Shown here in pieces: positions 1-5,472 of a stretch of 9,491 nucleotides of DNA. The notes under the pieces were generated by a model, which did not search any database, was not told where the DNA came from, and saw only the letters and a list, made by a program, of their open reading frames with translations. The position numbers were made by a program, and so were the translations under genes. This DNA is from Hyphomicrobiales bacterium. GTDB lineage: Bacteria; Pseudomonadota; Alphaproteobacteria; Rhizobiales; Xanthobacteraceae. How positions within the stretch are numbered: position 1 is the stretch's first letter; each line of letters opens with the position of its first letter. The stretch spans positions 1 through 9,491 of the forward strand of contig JAKFYO010000176.1 in the NCBI GenBank assembly GCA_021730825.1, given 5' to 3'.

Positions 1-183
1 AGACAGTGCGCTGCCTCCTTCGAAGGCGGAGAAGCGCTGGCCGCCGATGGTGGTAGAAAGTCCGCCGACGGCGGCATCGAGCGCTTTTGGTTCGATGGTA
101 TCTTCGATCGCAAGTGCACCGTCGGCCGTCCTGTCAGCGCCAGCAACGAGTGTATCCGGGGTGATGTCTTTAGAATCCTTCAT
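1..183 (-). CDS. Hypothetical protein, N-terminal part only (runs off the left edge)
   Basis: An open frame starts at ATG (183-181) and continues for 61 codons to the window edge without a stop. The visible protein begins MKDSKDITPDTLVAGADR and is rich in Asp, Ala, Gly and Thr. It shows no signal peptide, membrane segment or motif that I recognise. The start overlaps the 3' end of ispB by 14 bases in another frame. No clear Shine-Dalgarno precedes the ATG; the nearest purine run (GGAA, around 199-202) is too far away. GC at third codon positions is about 60%, somewhat below what the neighbouring genes look like. It could be the next gene of the ispB transcription unit, a gene brought in together with the odd ispB tail, or a chance frame. 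The function is unknown, and the part beyond the edge would decide. Confidence 0.4.
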   Translation of the reverse strand, partial: MKDSKDITPDTLVAGADRTADGALAIEDTIEPKALDAAVGGLSTTIGGQRFSAFEGGSALS

Positions 184-1114
184 GATGCATAAACTGTATT
201 CCAAACAACGTGCCAAACACGTCAAGCTCGTATTCGAGCGCGCGATGTTTTTTAAGTAATTCGATCGCGTGTTCGAGATCGCCACTTGCGATTTCGCCGC
301 TCTGAATGCACTTCTTCCAGAACGTGCGTTCGGTTTCGGCTCCCCGCCTGAAGGCGAGTATCACGGGCAGCGTAATTTTTCCCTCACGGAAATCGTCGCC
401 GACATTCTTGCCGATCTTGGCGCGGCTGCCGCCGTAGTCGAGCGCGTCATCGACAAGCTGGAAAGCGATGCCGAGATTGTTGCCGAACGAGCAAGCCGCC
501 TCCTGCTCTACCTTGGGCCTTTCCGCAATCACGGGACCGACTTCGCAGGCGGCCGCGAATAACTCGGCGGTCTTTGCGCGGATAACCGCGAGATAAGCGT
601 CTTCGGTGGTGTCCAGATTCTTCGCGGCCGCCAACTGCATCACTTCGCCTTCGGCGATGACGGCAGCGGCCGTCGAAAGAATTTCCAGTGCACGAAGATT
701 TCCAACTTCGACCATCATGCGAAACGCCTGACCGAGCAGGAAATCGCCGACCAGCACGCTCGCTTCATTCCCCCAGACCATGCGTGCGGAAGGTTTGCCG
801 CGGCGAAGCTCGCTCTCGTCCACGACATCGTCGTGCAGGAGCGTCGCCGTGTGCATGAACTCGACGGAGGCCGCGAGATTGATGTGGCCGGTGCCGCGAT
901 AGCCGGTGAGTACGGCGGTCGCCAAGGTCAGCATCGGCCGCAGCCGTTTGCCGCCCGAAGAGATGAGGTGGTTCGCCACCTCCGGAATCATCGTGACCTC
1001 CGAGCCGGTACGGCTCAGAATCAACTCGTTGACCTTTTGCAGATCGGAACGGACCAGGCTGCTCAAGCGTTCGATGGAAGGCTCAGGCGCCTCGAAGGGC
1101 AGTACGACGGCCAC
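170..1114 (-). CDS. ispB: Polyprenyl (octa/decaprenyl) diphosphate synthase with atypical C-terminus
   Basis: This is a long-chain trans-isoprenyl diphosphate synthase. It adds isopentenyl diphosphate units to an allylic primer to make the ubiquinone side chain in the cytoplasm. The 314-residue protein has GGKRLRP at 54-60, the first Asp-rich motif DDVVD at 95-99, Lys-Thr at 181-182, the second Asp-rich motif DDALD at 222-226, and the GKN-GDDFREGK loop at 235-246. The fifth residue before the first Asp motif is Ala90; a small residue there is known to allow long (C40-C50) products. The start is GTG, with GGAG 10 bases upstream. The oddity is at the end. After HRALE (290-294) the family normally continues about 40 residues through a final helical segment. 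Here only 20 unrelated residues follow, ending HHEGF. This suggests rearrangement of the 3' end. Activity is probable, since all catalytic motifs precede the break, but is not proven. It is transcribed divergently from the plus-strand cluster. Confidence 0.95.
   Translation of the reverse strand: MAVVLPFEAPEPSIERLSSLVRSDLQKVNELILSRTGSEVTMIPEVANHLISSGGKRLRPMLTLATAVLTGYRGTGHINLAASVEFMHTATLLHDDVVDESELRRGKPSARMVWGNEASVLVGDFLLGQAFRMMVEVGNLRALEILSTAAAVIAEGEVMQLAAAKNLDTTEDAYLAVIRAKTAELFAAACEVGPVIAERPKVEQEAACSFGNNLGIAFQLVDDALDYGGSRAKIGKNVGDDFREGKITLPVILAFRRGAETERTFWKKCIQSGEIASGDLEHAIELLKKHRALEYELDVFGTLFGIQFMHHEGF
198..225 (-). promoter_or_regulatory. Candidate sigma70-type promoter inside the ispB tail
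   Basis: Read on the minus strand, TTGACG (225-220) is followed after 16 bases by TGGAAT (203-198). The -35 box matches TTGACA at five of six positions, and its extended form CTTGAC is the favoured alphaproteobacterial hexamer. The -10 box matches TATAAT at four of six. Transcription would start near 191, only about 8 bases before the ATG at 183, so the message would be nearly leaderless. The surrounding bases are AT-richer than the rest of the window. This is a pattern match only. Confidence 0.25.
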
Positions 1115-1137
1115 GCGATTAACACTCCATTTGCCGC

Positions 1138-1166
1138 ACTTTATGAGCGCACCTTACCTTGGGCAA
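1138..1166 (-). promoter_or_regulatory. Candidate ispB promoter
   Basis: On the minus strand TTGCCC (1166-1161) and TAAAGT (1143-1138) are separated by exactly 17 bases. Each hexamer matches the sigma70 consensus at four of six positions. Transcription would begin near 1131, just before the GGAG ribosome binding site (1128-1125) and the GTG start (1114). Position and spacing fit ispB well, but the match is modest. I found no equally good promoter on the plus strand in the same gap for the glycosyltransferase. Confidence 0.35.
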
Positions 1167-1218
1167 CCCGCCACGGCGCCGCCGCTTTCCCCCGGCATGC
1201 GCTTGCGGCATAGATAGT

Positions 1219-1243
1219 GGCGCCGCCGGGCGCCCATTTTTTT
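1219..1243 (+). terminator. Terminator-like hairpin (possible attenuator) ahead of the glycosyltransferase gene
   Basis: GGCGCC (1219-1224), a four-base loop GCCG, and GGCGCC (1229-1234) can form a perfect six-pair GC stem. It is followed two bases later by seven T residues (1237-1243). This is the layout of an intrinsic terminator. It lies between the divergent gap and the ribosome binding site of the glycosyltransferase gene, which begins at the base right after the T run. It could end leftover plus-strand transcripts or attenuate transcription into the downstream cluster. The stem is short and no competing antiterminator is obvious. Confidence 0.4.
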
Positions 1244-1249
1244 GGAGAA
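1244..1249 (+). promoter_or_regulatory. Ribosome binding site that fixes the glycosyltransferase start
   Basis: GGAGAA lies 4 bases before ATG 1254 (6 bases counted from GGAG). The frame is also open from a TTG at 1242, but that codon overlaps this site. ATG 1254 is therefore the better start. Confidence 0.7.
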
Positions 1250-1253
1250 CTCG

Positions 1254-2249
1254 ATGCTCACCCGGACTGCCGCCAAGTCTGCAGCCAAGTCCAAAAGCAC
1301 AGCCCGCGTCCGTCTGCCGCAAGGCCTGAAGATCGCGGTGATCGTGCCCTGCTACAACGAAGAGGCGGCGATCGGCACGGTCGTGAAGCAATTCCGCGCG
1401 GCACTGCCGACCGCGGACATCTATGTCTACGACAACAACTCCAAGGACGGCACGATTGCCGCCGCGAAAAAAGCCGGCGCGATCGTCAGCGTCGAGACGC
1501 GGCAGGGCAAAGGCCATGTCGTGCGGCGCATGTTCGGCGACATCGACGCCGACGTCTATGTCATGATCGACGGCGACGCGACCTATGACGCGCCGAGCGC
1601 ACCGAAAATGATCGCAGCACTCGTCGCGGAAAAACTCGACATGGTGGTCGGTTCGCGCGTCGATCAGGAGGTCGAGGCCTATCGTCCGGGGCATCGTTTC
1701 GGAAACTGGATTCTGACCGAATTCGTGAAGCGCATCTTCGGCAAGAGTTTCAACGACATTCTTTCCGGCTATCGCATTTTCTCGCGCCGCTTCGTGAAAT
1801 CCTTCCCCGCGCTTTCGACCGGATTCGAAATCGAAACCGAACTCACCGTGCATTCGCTGGAACTCGGCATGCCGGTCGCGGAAATCGAAACGCCCTATTA
1901 TGCGCGGCCCGAGGGCTCGACTTCGAAACTAAATACATACCGCGACGGGATTCGTATTTTGTGGACCATCGGAAAACTCTTCCGTACCGAGCGCCCGATG
2001 CAATTCTTCTCGATCATCTCGTTCTTCTTCTTCGTGCTCTCGGTCGCGATTTCGATTCCCGTGTTCCAGACTTATTTCGCGACCGGCCTGGTGCCGCGAT
2101 TGCCGACCGCAATCCTCGCGACCACGTTGATGCTGCTCTCGTTCCTGTCGCTGATGTCGGGACTGATCCTGGACACCGTCACGCGCGGGCGGCGCGAGCT
2201 GAAGCGGCTCACGTATCTTTCATACCCTGCGCCGGGAAATCAGCGCTGA
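1254..2249 (+). CDS. GT2-family glycosyltransferase with two C-terminal membrane segments (polyprenyl-phosphate type)
   Basis: This is a 331-residue GT-A fold glycosyltransferase of family 2, resembling dolichol-phosphate mannosyltransferase/ArnC-type enzymes that transfer a sugar from a nucleotide sugar to a lipid phosphate at the cytoplasmic face of the membrane. After a basic 25-residue leader comes the nucleotide-binding strand IAVIVPCYNEE (27-37) and YDNNSKDGT (59-67). A metal-binding motif of the DXD type, DGD, sits at 107-109. The acceptor-side region SGYRIFSRR (171-179) and FEIETEL (191-197) are typical of this subgroup. Two hydrophobic segments, about 250-272 and 285-306, anchor the C-terminus. 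The stop codon TGA directly abuts the ATG of the next gene, suggesting translational coupling. The sugar, the lipid acceptor and the final glycan cannot be read from the sequence. A role in cell-envelope or lipid glycosylation is inference. Confidence 0.88.
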   Translation: MLTRTAAKSAAKSKSTARVRLPQGLKIAVIVPCYNEEAAIGTVVKQFRAALPTADIYVYDNNSKDGTIAAAKKAGAIVSVETRQGKGHVVRRMFGDIDADVYVMIDGDATYDAPSAPKMIAALVAEKLDMVVGSRVDQEVEAYRPGHRFGNWILTEFVKRIFGKSFNDILSGYRIFSRRFVKSFPALSTGFEIETELTVHSLELGMPVAEIETPYYARPEGSTSKLNTYRDGIRILWTIGKLFRTERPMQFFSIISFFFFVLSVAISIPVFQTYFATGLVPRLPTAILATTLMLLSFLSLMSGLILDTVTRGRRELKRLTYLSYPAPGNQR

Positions 2250-2474
2250 ATGCATGAGCTTGTCCGCACCAACGACGCAGTACTGATCACGGCGATCGAA
2301 GCGCTCTTGAAAGGCGCGGATATTCCCTGCTTCGTCGCGGACCAGAATATGAGCGTCATGGAAGGCTCGCTCGGCTTCCTGCCGCGCCGCGTACTTGTCC
2401 CGGATGACGACAAAGAAAGAGCGCAGCGGCTGCTCACCGATGCTGGCTATGGCGGCGTATTGAAATCGGATTGA
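2250..2474 (+). CDS. DUF2007 domain protein (putative signal-transducing protein)
   Basis: This 74-residue protein fits the DUF2007 family, often labelled putative prokaryotic signal-transducing protein. It begins MHELVRTNDAVLITAIEALL, followed by a short strand (IPCFVADQNMS) and the segment GSLGFLPRRVLVPDDD. The overall pattern is the ferredoxin-like alpha/beta layout expected for the family, ending with a helix that carries the ERAQRLL segment. No signal peptide or membrane segment is present, so it should be cytoplasmic. Its biochemical role is unknown. The ATG follows the stop of the glycosyltransferase gene with no gap, and its own ribosome binding site is weak (GGGA about 12 bases upstream), so translation probably depends on the upstream gene. 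It ends 1 base before the methyltransferase gene, a pairing I recall from other Hyphomicrobiales. Confidence 0.85.
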   Translation: MHELVRTNDAVLITAIEALLKGADIPCFVADQNMSVMEGSLGFLPRRVLVPDDDKERAQRLLTDAGYGGVLKSD

Positions 2475-2475
2475 G

Positions 2476-3204
2476 ATGGACACGACGGACGACGCCGTCC
2501 TCGGCGGAAAATTGAAACTATCGCAACCGCGCACCGGGCATCGTGCGGGTCACGATGCAATCTTGCTTGCCGCCGCCGCTCCCAAATCCACGCTGGTACT
2601 CGATCTCGGGGCCGGTGTCGGCACGGCGGGGCTTGCACTGCTCGCGCGCAAGATCGCGACACAAGTCACGATGGTCGAAGTCGATGCGGCGCTTTCCACG
2701 TTGTCTTCGCATAACGCAAACCGAAACGGCTTCGGCGATGCCGTGCGCATTCTGCGCGGCGACATCAGCGATGACTTGCCGCTGCAAATGGATGCCTACG
2801 ATCTTGTGATCATGAACCCGCCGTTCAACGACGCGAACATGTTGCAGGCTTCGCTCGATCCGGCGCGCGCGAAAGCGCATATGGCAGGCACCACGACAAC
2901 GGAGCGCTGGATCGCGCGCGCGGCGCGCCACTGCAAAGCGGGCGGCGTCTTAACAATCATTCATCGGCCGGAAGCGACATTACCAATCCTTAAGTCGATG
3001 GACGGGCGCTTCGGTGCTATTGAAATCCTGCCGGTATTCCCAAAACCGGAAACCGCCGCGATCCGCTTGATCGTGCGAGCCATCAAAGGGCGAAAGACGC
3101 CAACGCAGATGCTTCCCGGCATCACTCTCAACGACAAAGACGGAAAACCCAGCGCGGTCGCGGAACGAATCCTTCGTGACGGCGCTTCCCTGTTCGGAGA
3201 CTGA
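2476..3204 (+). CDS. TrmN6-like SAM-dependent N6-adenine methyltransferase
   Basis: This 242-residue class I methyltransferase resembles the tRNA1(Val) A37 N6-methyltransferase group (TrmN6/YfiC). The SAM-binding motif I is DLGAGVGTAG (43-52), with the acidic strand end VEVD at 67-70. The catalytic NPPF motif, characteristic of enzymes methylating the exocyclic amine of adenine, is at 114-117. An N-terminal segment (SQPRTGHRAGHDAILLAA, 16-33) matches the usual entry to this family. The C-terminal half carries the RPEATLP strand-turn and an AIRLIVRAIKGRK segment (195-207) that may contact RNA. Length is close to that of E. coli YfiC. It starts 1 base after the DUF2007 gene and ends 3 bases before the S49 peptidase gene. 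The family assignment is solid. The exact substrate, tRNA or another RNA, or a protein, is inferred. Confidence 0.85.
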   Translation: MDTTDDAVLGGKLKLSQPRTGHRAGHDAILLAAAAPKSTLVLDLGAGVGTAGLALLARKIATQVTMVEVDAALSTLSSHNANRNGFGDAVRILRGDISDDLPLQMDAYDLVIMNPPFNDANMLQASLDPARAKAHMAGTTTTERWIARAARHCKAGGVLTIIHRPEATLPILKSMDGRFGAIEILPVFPKPETAAIRLIVRAIKGRKTPTQMLPGITLNDKDGKPSAVAERILRDGASLFGD

Positions 3205-3207
3205 GCG

Positions 3208-4059
3208 ATGGCAAACAACGAAAAGAGCGGATTCTTCTCGCGGCTGTTCCGTAGGCGCCCCGTGGTGCCGGTGGTTCGGCTTTCGGGACCCATCGGCATC
3301 AACATGCCGCTCGTTTCATCCATGTCGCTCGCATCGGTCTCGAAGCAACTCGATAAGGCATTCGCGTACAAGAAGGCCCCTGCCGTTGCGCTGGTCGTGA
3401 ATTCGCCCGGCGGCGCGCCGACGCAATCGCATCTCATCCATCAGCGCATTCGCCAGCTTGCGGAAAAGAACAAGAAGAAGGTCATCGTTTTCGTGGAAGA
3501 TGTGGCTGCGAGCGGCGGCTACATGATCGCCTGCGCCGGCGACGAAATCATCGCCGACAATTATTCCATCGTCGGTTCGATCGGCGTCGTCTCTGCGAGC
3601 TTCGGCTTCGAGAAGATGATCAAAAAACTCGGCATCGAACGGCGCGTCTATACCGCGGGCGACAGCAAGCGGCAGTTGGACTCTTTCCTCCCCGAGAAGC
3701 CGGAAGACATCCGCCGCCTGAAAGCGCTGCAAACGAAAATCCATGAAGACTTCATCGCGCTGGTGAAGCGCGGACGCGGCAAGCGTCTCAAAGGCTCCGA
3801 CAAGACGCTGTTCAACGGCGAATACTGGCTCGCCGAACAGGCGATGGAATACGGCCTGATCGACGGCATCGGCGACCTGCGCGGCACGCTGCAAAAGCGC
3901 TTCGGCAAGCACGTGCAGACGCCCCTGGTTGCGCCGCCGAGCGGATTTTTCGCCCGTCGCATTCCCGGCATGTCCGGCGCTATACTGGGCGACGACTGGG
4001 CGAGAACCGCGCTCGCTGCTGCCGAAGAACGCGCGCTTTGGGGCCGCTACGGTTTATAA
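3208..4059 (+). CDS. S49-family serine peptidase (SppA/SohB type)
   Basis: This 283-residue protease belongs to the signal-peptide-peptidase A clan, which uses a Ser/Lys dyad. The oxyanion-region motif NSPGG is at 65-69, the catalytic Ser is in AASGGY (Ser102), and the general-base Lys is in TAGDSKRQLD (Lys154). The 52-residue Ser-Lys spacing equals that of the short Bacillus subtilis type enzyme. GSIGV (123-127) is also typical. There is no N-terminal hydrophobic segment; the protein begins with a basic stretch (FSRLFRRRP) instead. It may therefore act in the cytoplasm or peripherally on the membrane. The C-terminal segment GDDWARTALAAAEERALWGR is alpha-helical and charged. A GGAG ribosome binding site lies 8 bases before the ATG, inside the methyltransferase gene's end. 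The substrate is unknown; degradation of cleaved signal peptides or membrane fragments is the family role. Confidence 0.9.
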   Translation: MANNEKSGFFSRLFRRRPVVPVVRLSGPIGINMPLVSSMSLASVSKQLDKAFAYKKAPAVALVVNSPGGAPTQSHLIHQRIRQLAEKNKKKVIVFVEDVAASGGYMIACAGDEIIADNYSIVGSIGVVSASFGFEKMIKKLGIERRVYTAGDSKRQLDSFLPEKPEDIRRLKALQTKIHEDFIALVKRGRGKRLKGSDKTLFNGEYWLAEQAMEYGLIDGIGDLRGTLQKRFGKHVQTPLVAPPSGFFARRIPGMSGAILGDDWARTALAAAEERALWGRYGL

Positions 4060-4083
4060 GGCTTTCACGCGAGGGTTTTCAGG

Positions 4084-4266
4084 ATGCCTCCTCTTATTGT
4101 CTGGCTGATCGGTGCGGCGGGAGCCGTGATCGGCGCCAAGCTGTGGTCGATGGCCGAGAAAAAAGCCAACGAGGATCTCGAGCGCGTGCGCAACACGGAT
4201 GGCGACGAAGTGCGTAAGCTCGAGCGTGACCCCGTGACGGGCAATTACCGGCCGAGAAAATCGTAA
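4084..4266 (+). CDS. Small single-pass membrane protein, conserved-looking hypothetical
   Basis: A 60-residue protein with a hydrophobic segment at about 4-19 (LIVWLIGAAGAVIGAK), followed by a highly charged helix (residues 20-48) and the tail RDPVTGNYRP (48-57). The topology would be an N-terminal membrane anchor with a charged soluble tail. GAGGG at 4071-4075, 8 bases upstream, is a reasonable ribosome binding site. Codon use matches its neighbours and it sits in a tight same-strand array, 24 bases from each neighbour, so it is probably real. I do not recognise a named family. The tail motif looks conserved rather than random, but that is an impression from memory. The function is unknown; its position between a protease and an export pump gives no firm hint. 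Confidence 0.7.
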   Translation: MPPLIVWLIGAAGAVIGAKLWSMAEKKANEDLERVRNTDGDEVRKLERDPVTGNYRPRKS

Positions 4267-4279
4267 AGCGCCATGTTGC

Positions 4280-4285
4280 AGAAGG
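4280..4285 (+). promoter_or_regulatory. Ribosome binding site that fixes the macA start
   Basis: AGAAGG lies 5 bases before ATG 4291. The in-frame ATG at 4273 has no Shine-Dalgarno, and this site lies downstream of it. The later start is preferred, shortening the protein by six residues. Confidence 0.65.
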
Positions 4286-4290
4286 CTAAT

Positions 4291-5472
4291 ATGTCCGGAA
4301 TTACTTCGCGCTTTCCGCAACTAAAAGACAAGCGGTGGCTGGCTTCGATTGCGCTGTTCGGCGTGCTTGTCGCGGCGTTCGGGTGGTATTTTATCGGCGG
4401 CGACGGCGACAACGCCGCCTCTTATCGCACGCAACCTGTCATCAAAGGCGATCTCGAGAAAACCGTGACTGCGCTTGCGCAGGTGCGGCCGAAAACTTTC
4501 GTCGATGTCGGCACGCAGGTTTCCGGCCAGCTTCGCAAGGTCGAAGTCGAAATCGGCGACGTCGTGAAACAGGGCCAGTCGCTCGCGCAGATCGACCCCA
4601 CGGTTTACCAGACGCGCGTGCTCGCCGGCCGCGCGAAGATCGAAAACCTGAAAGCGCAACTCGAACAGGCCCGTGCGCAACTCGTGCTGGATCAGGCGCG
4701 CGAAGACCGTGCCCGCCAGCTTTATTCGACCAACGCGACCAGCAAAGACGCGTTCGAACTTGCGACGGCAAACTTCAAGATCAATCAGGCCAAGATCGGC
4801 TCGTTCGAAGCGCAGATCAAAGAGATGGAAGCGACGCTCCAGGGCGACGAAGCCAATCTCAACTACACCAAGATTTTCGCGCCGCAGGCCGGCACGGTCG
4901 TCGACCAGATTGCGTTCGAAGGCCAGACGCTGAACGCAAATCAGACCGCGCCGATCATCGTTCGCATTGCCGATCTCGATATCATGACGGTGTGGGCGCA
5001 GGTAGCCGAAGCCGATGTGCCGCGCATCACCGCGGGCATGCCGGTCTATTTCACGACACTCGGCTCGCCCGACAAGCGCTACACCGCGACCGTGCGCCAG
5101 GTGTTGCCCACGCCGCAGACCGTCAACGACGTCATTCTTTATAACGTGCTGATCGACGTTCCGAACAAGGAACGCGAACTGATGACCAATATGACCGCGC
5201 AAGTGTTCTTCGTACTTGGCGCGGTGAAAGATTCGCTCCTGGTTCCGGTTGCAGCACTTCGTCCCTCGCAACGGGAAAAAGGCGGCTTCACCGTACGCGT
5301 TGTGGAAAACGGTTCGGTGAAACTAAAGCGCGTGACCGTCGGGTTGCAGGACCGCAACCTCGCCGAAATAAAGAGCGGCCTCAACGAGGGCGAGCAGGTC
5401 GTGGTCGGACAGCTTGCGCGCTCCGACCAGAAGCAAAAGAGCTTCAGCTTCGGCAACTCGAAATTCAGATGA
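4291..5472 (+). CDS. macA: MacA-like periplasmic adaptor subunit of a tripartite ABC efflux pump
   Basis: This 393-residue membrane-fusion protein would bridge the inner-membrane transporter MacB and an outer-membrane TolC-type channel. It has an N-terminal membrane anchor at about 17-34 and no lipoprotein Cys box. The first lipoyl half (about 70-103, with GDVVKQGQSLAQIDP) leads into a long coiled-coil hairpin (about 108-190). The second lipoyl half follows (192-227, with APQAGTVVDQIAFEGQTLNA), then a beta-barrel (231-310, beginning IMTVWAQVAEADV) and a membrane-proximal domain (311-380). GQTLNANQTAP and RIADLDIMTVWAQV are close to MacA rather than to RND adaptors. The gene overlaps macB by 4 bases (ATGA), indicating coupled synthesis. 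An alternative start at 4273 adds six residues. The transported substrate cannot be inferred; macrolides, siderophores, lipids or peptides are all known for the family. Confidence 0.92.
   Translation: MSGITSRFPQLKDKRWLASIALFGVLVAAFGWYFIGGDGDNAASYRTQPVIKGDLEKTVTALAQVRPKTFVDVGTQVSGQLRKVEVEIGDVVKQGQSLAQIDPTVYQTRVLAGRAKIENLKAQLEQARAQLVLDQAREDRARQLYSTNATSKDAFELATANFKINQAKIGSFEAQIKEMEATLQGDEANLNYTKIFAPQAGTVVDQIAFEGQTLNANQTAPIIVRIADLDIMTVWAQVAEADVPRITAGMPVYFTTLGSPDKRYTATVRQVLPTPQTVNDVILYNVLIDVPNKERELMTNMTAQVFFVLGAVKDSLLVPVAALRPSQREKGGFTVRVVENGSVKLKRVTVGLQDRNLAEIKSGLNEGEQVVVGQLARSDQKQKSFSFGNSKFR

Noticed and set aside
201..217. Sigma54-like element (TTGGCACG, 4 bases, TTGG) on the minus strand
   Set aside because: The -24 part is a very good match, but the -12 part has GG in place of the near-invariant GC. 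Transcription would start only about 6 bases before the ATG at 183. No enhancer-binding site or regulator is visible.
226..239. Inverted repeat GCTCG-TATT-CGAGC at the point where ispB diverges from its family
   Set aside because: A five-pair stem is short enough to arise by chance, half of it lies in the native ispB part, and the nearest T run is 8 bases beyond the stem. It could mark a junction but cannot carry the claim alone.
47..259. 70-codon plus-strand frame at the left edge
   Set aside because: Its Ser/Ala-rich beginning and its end antisense to ispB look like a shadow. No ribosome binding site was seen, and the minus-strand frame fits the local layout better.
1119..1853. 244-codon minus-strand frame opposite the glycosyltransferase
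   Set aside because: It is antisense to a gene with clear GT2 motifs and also crosses the divergent promoter gap. No family features are visible.
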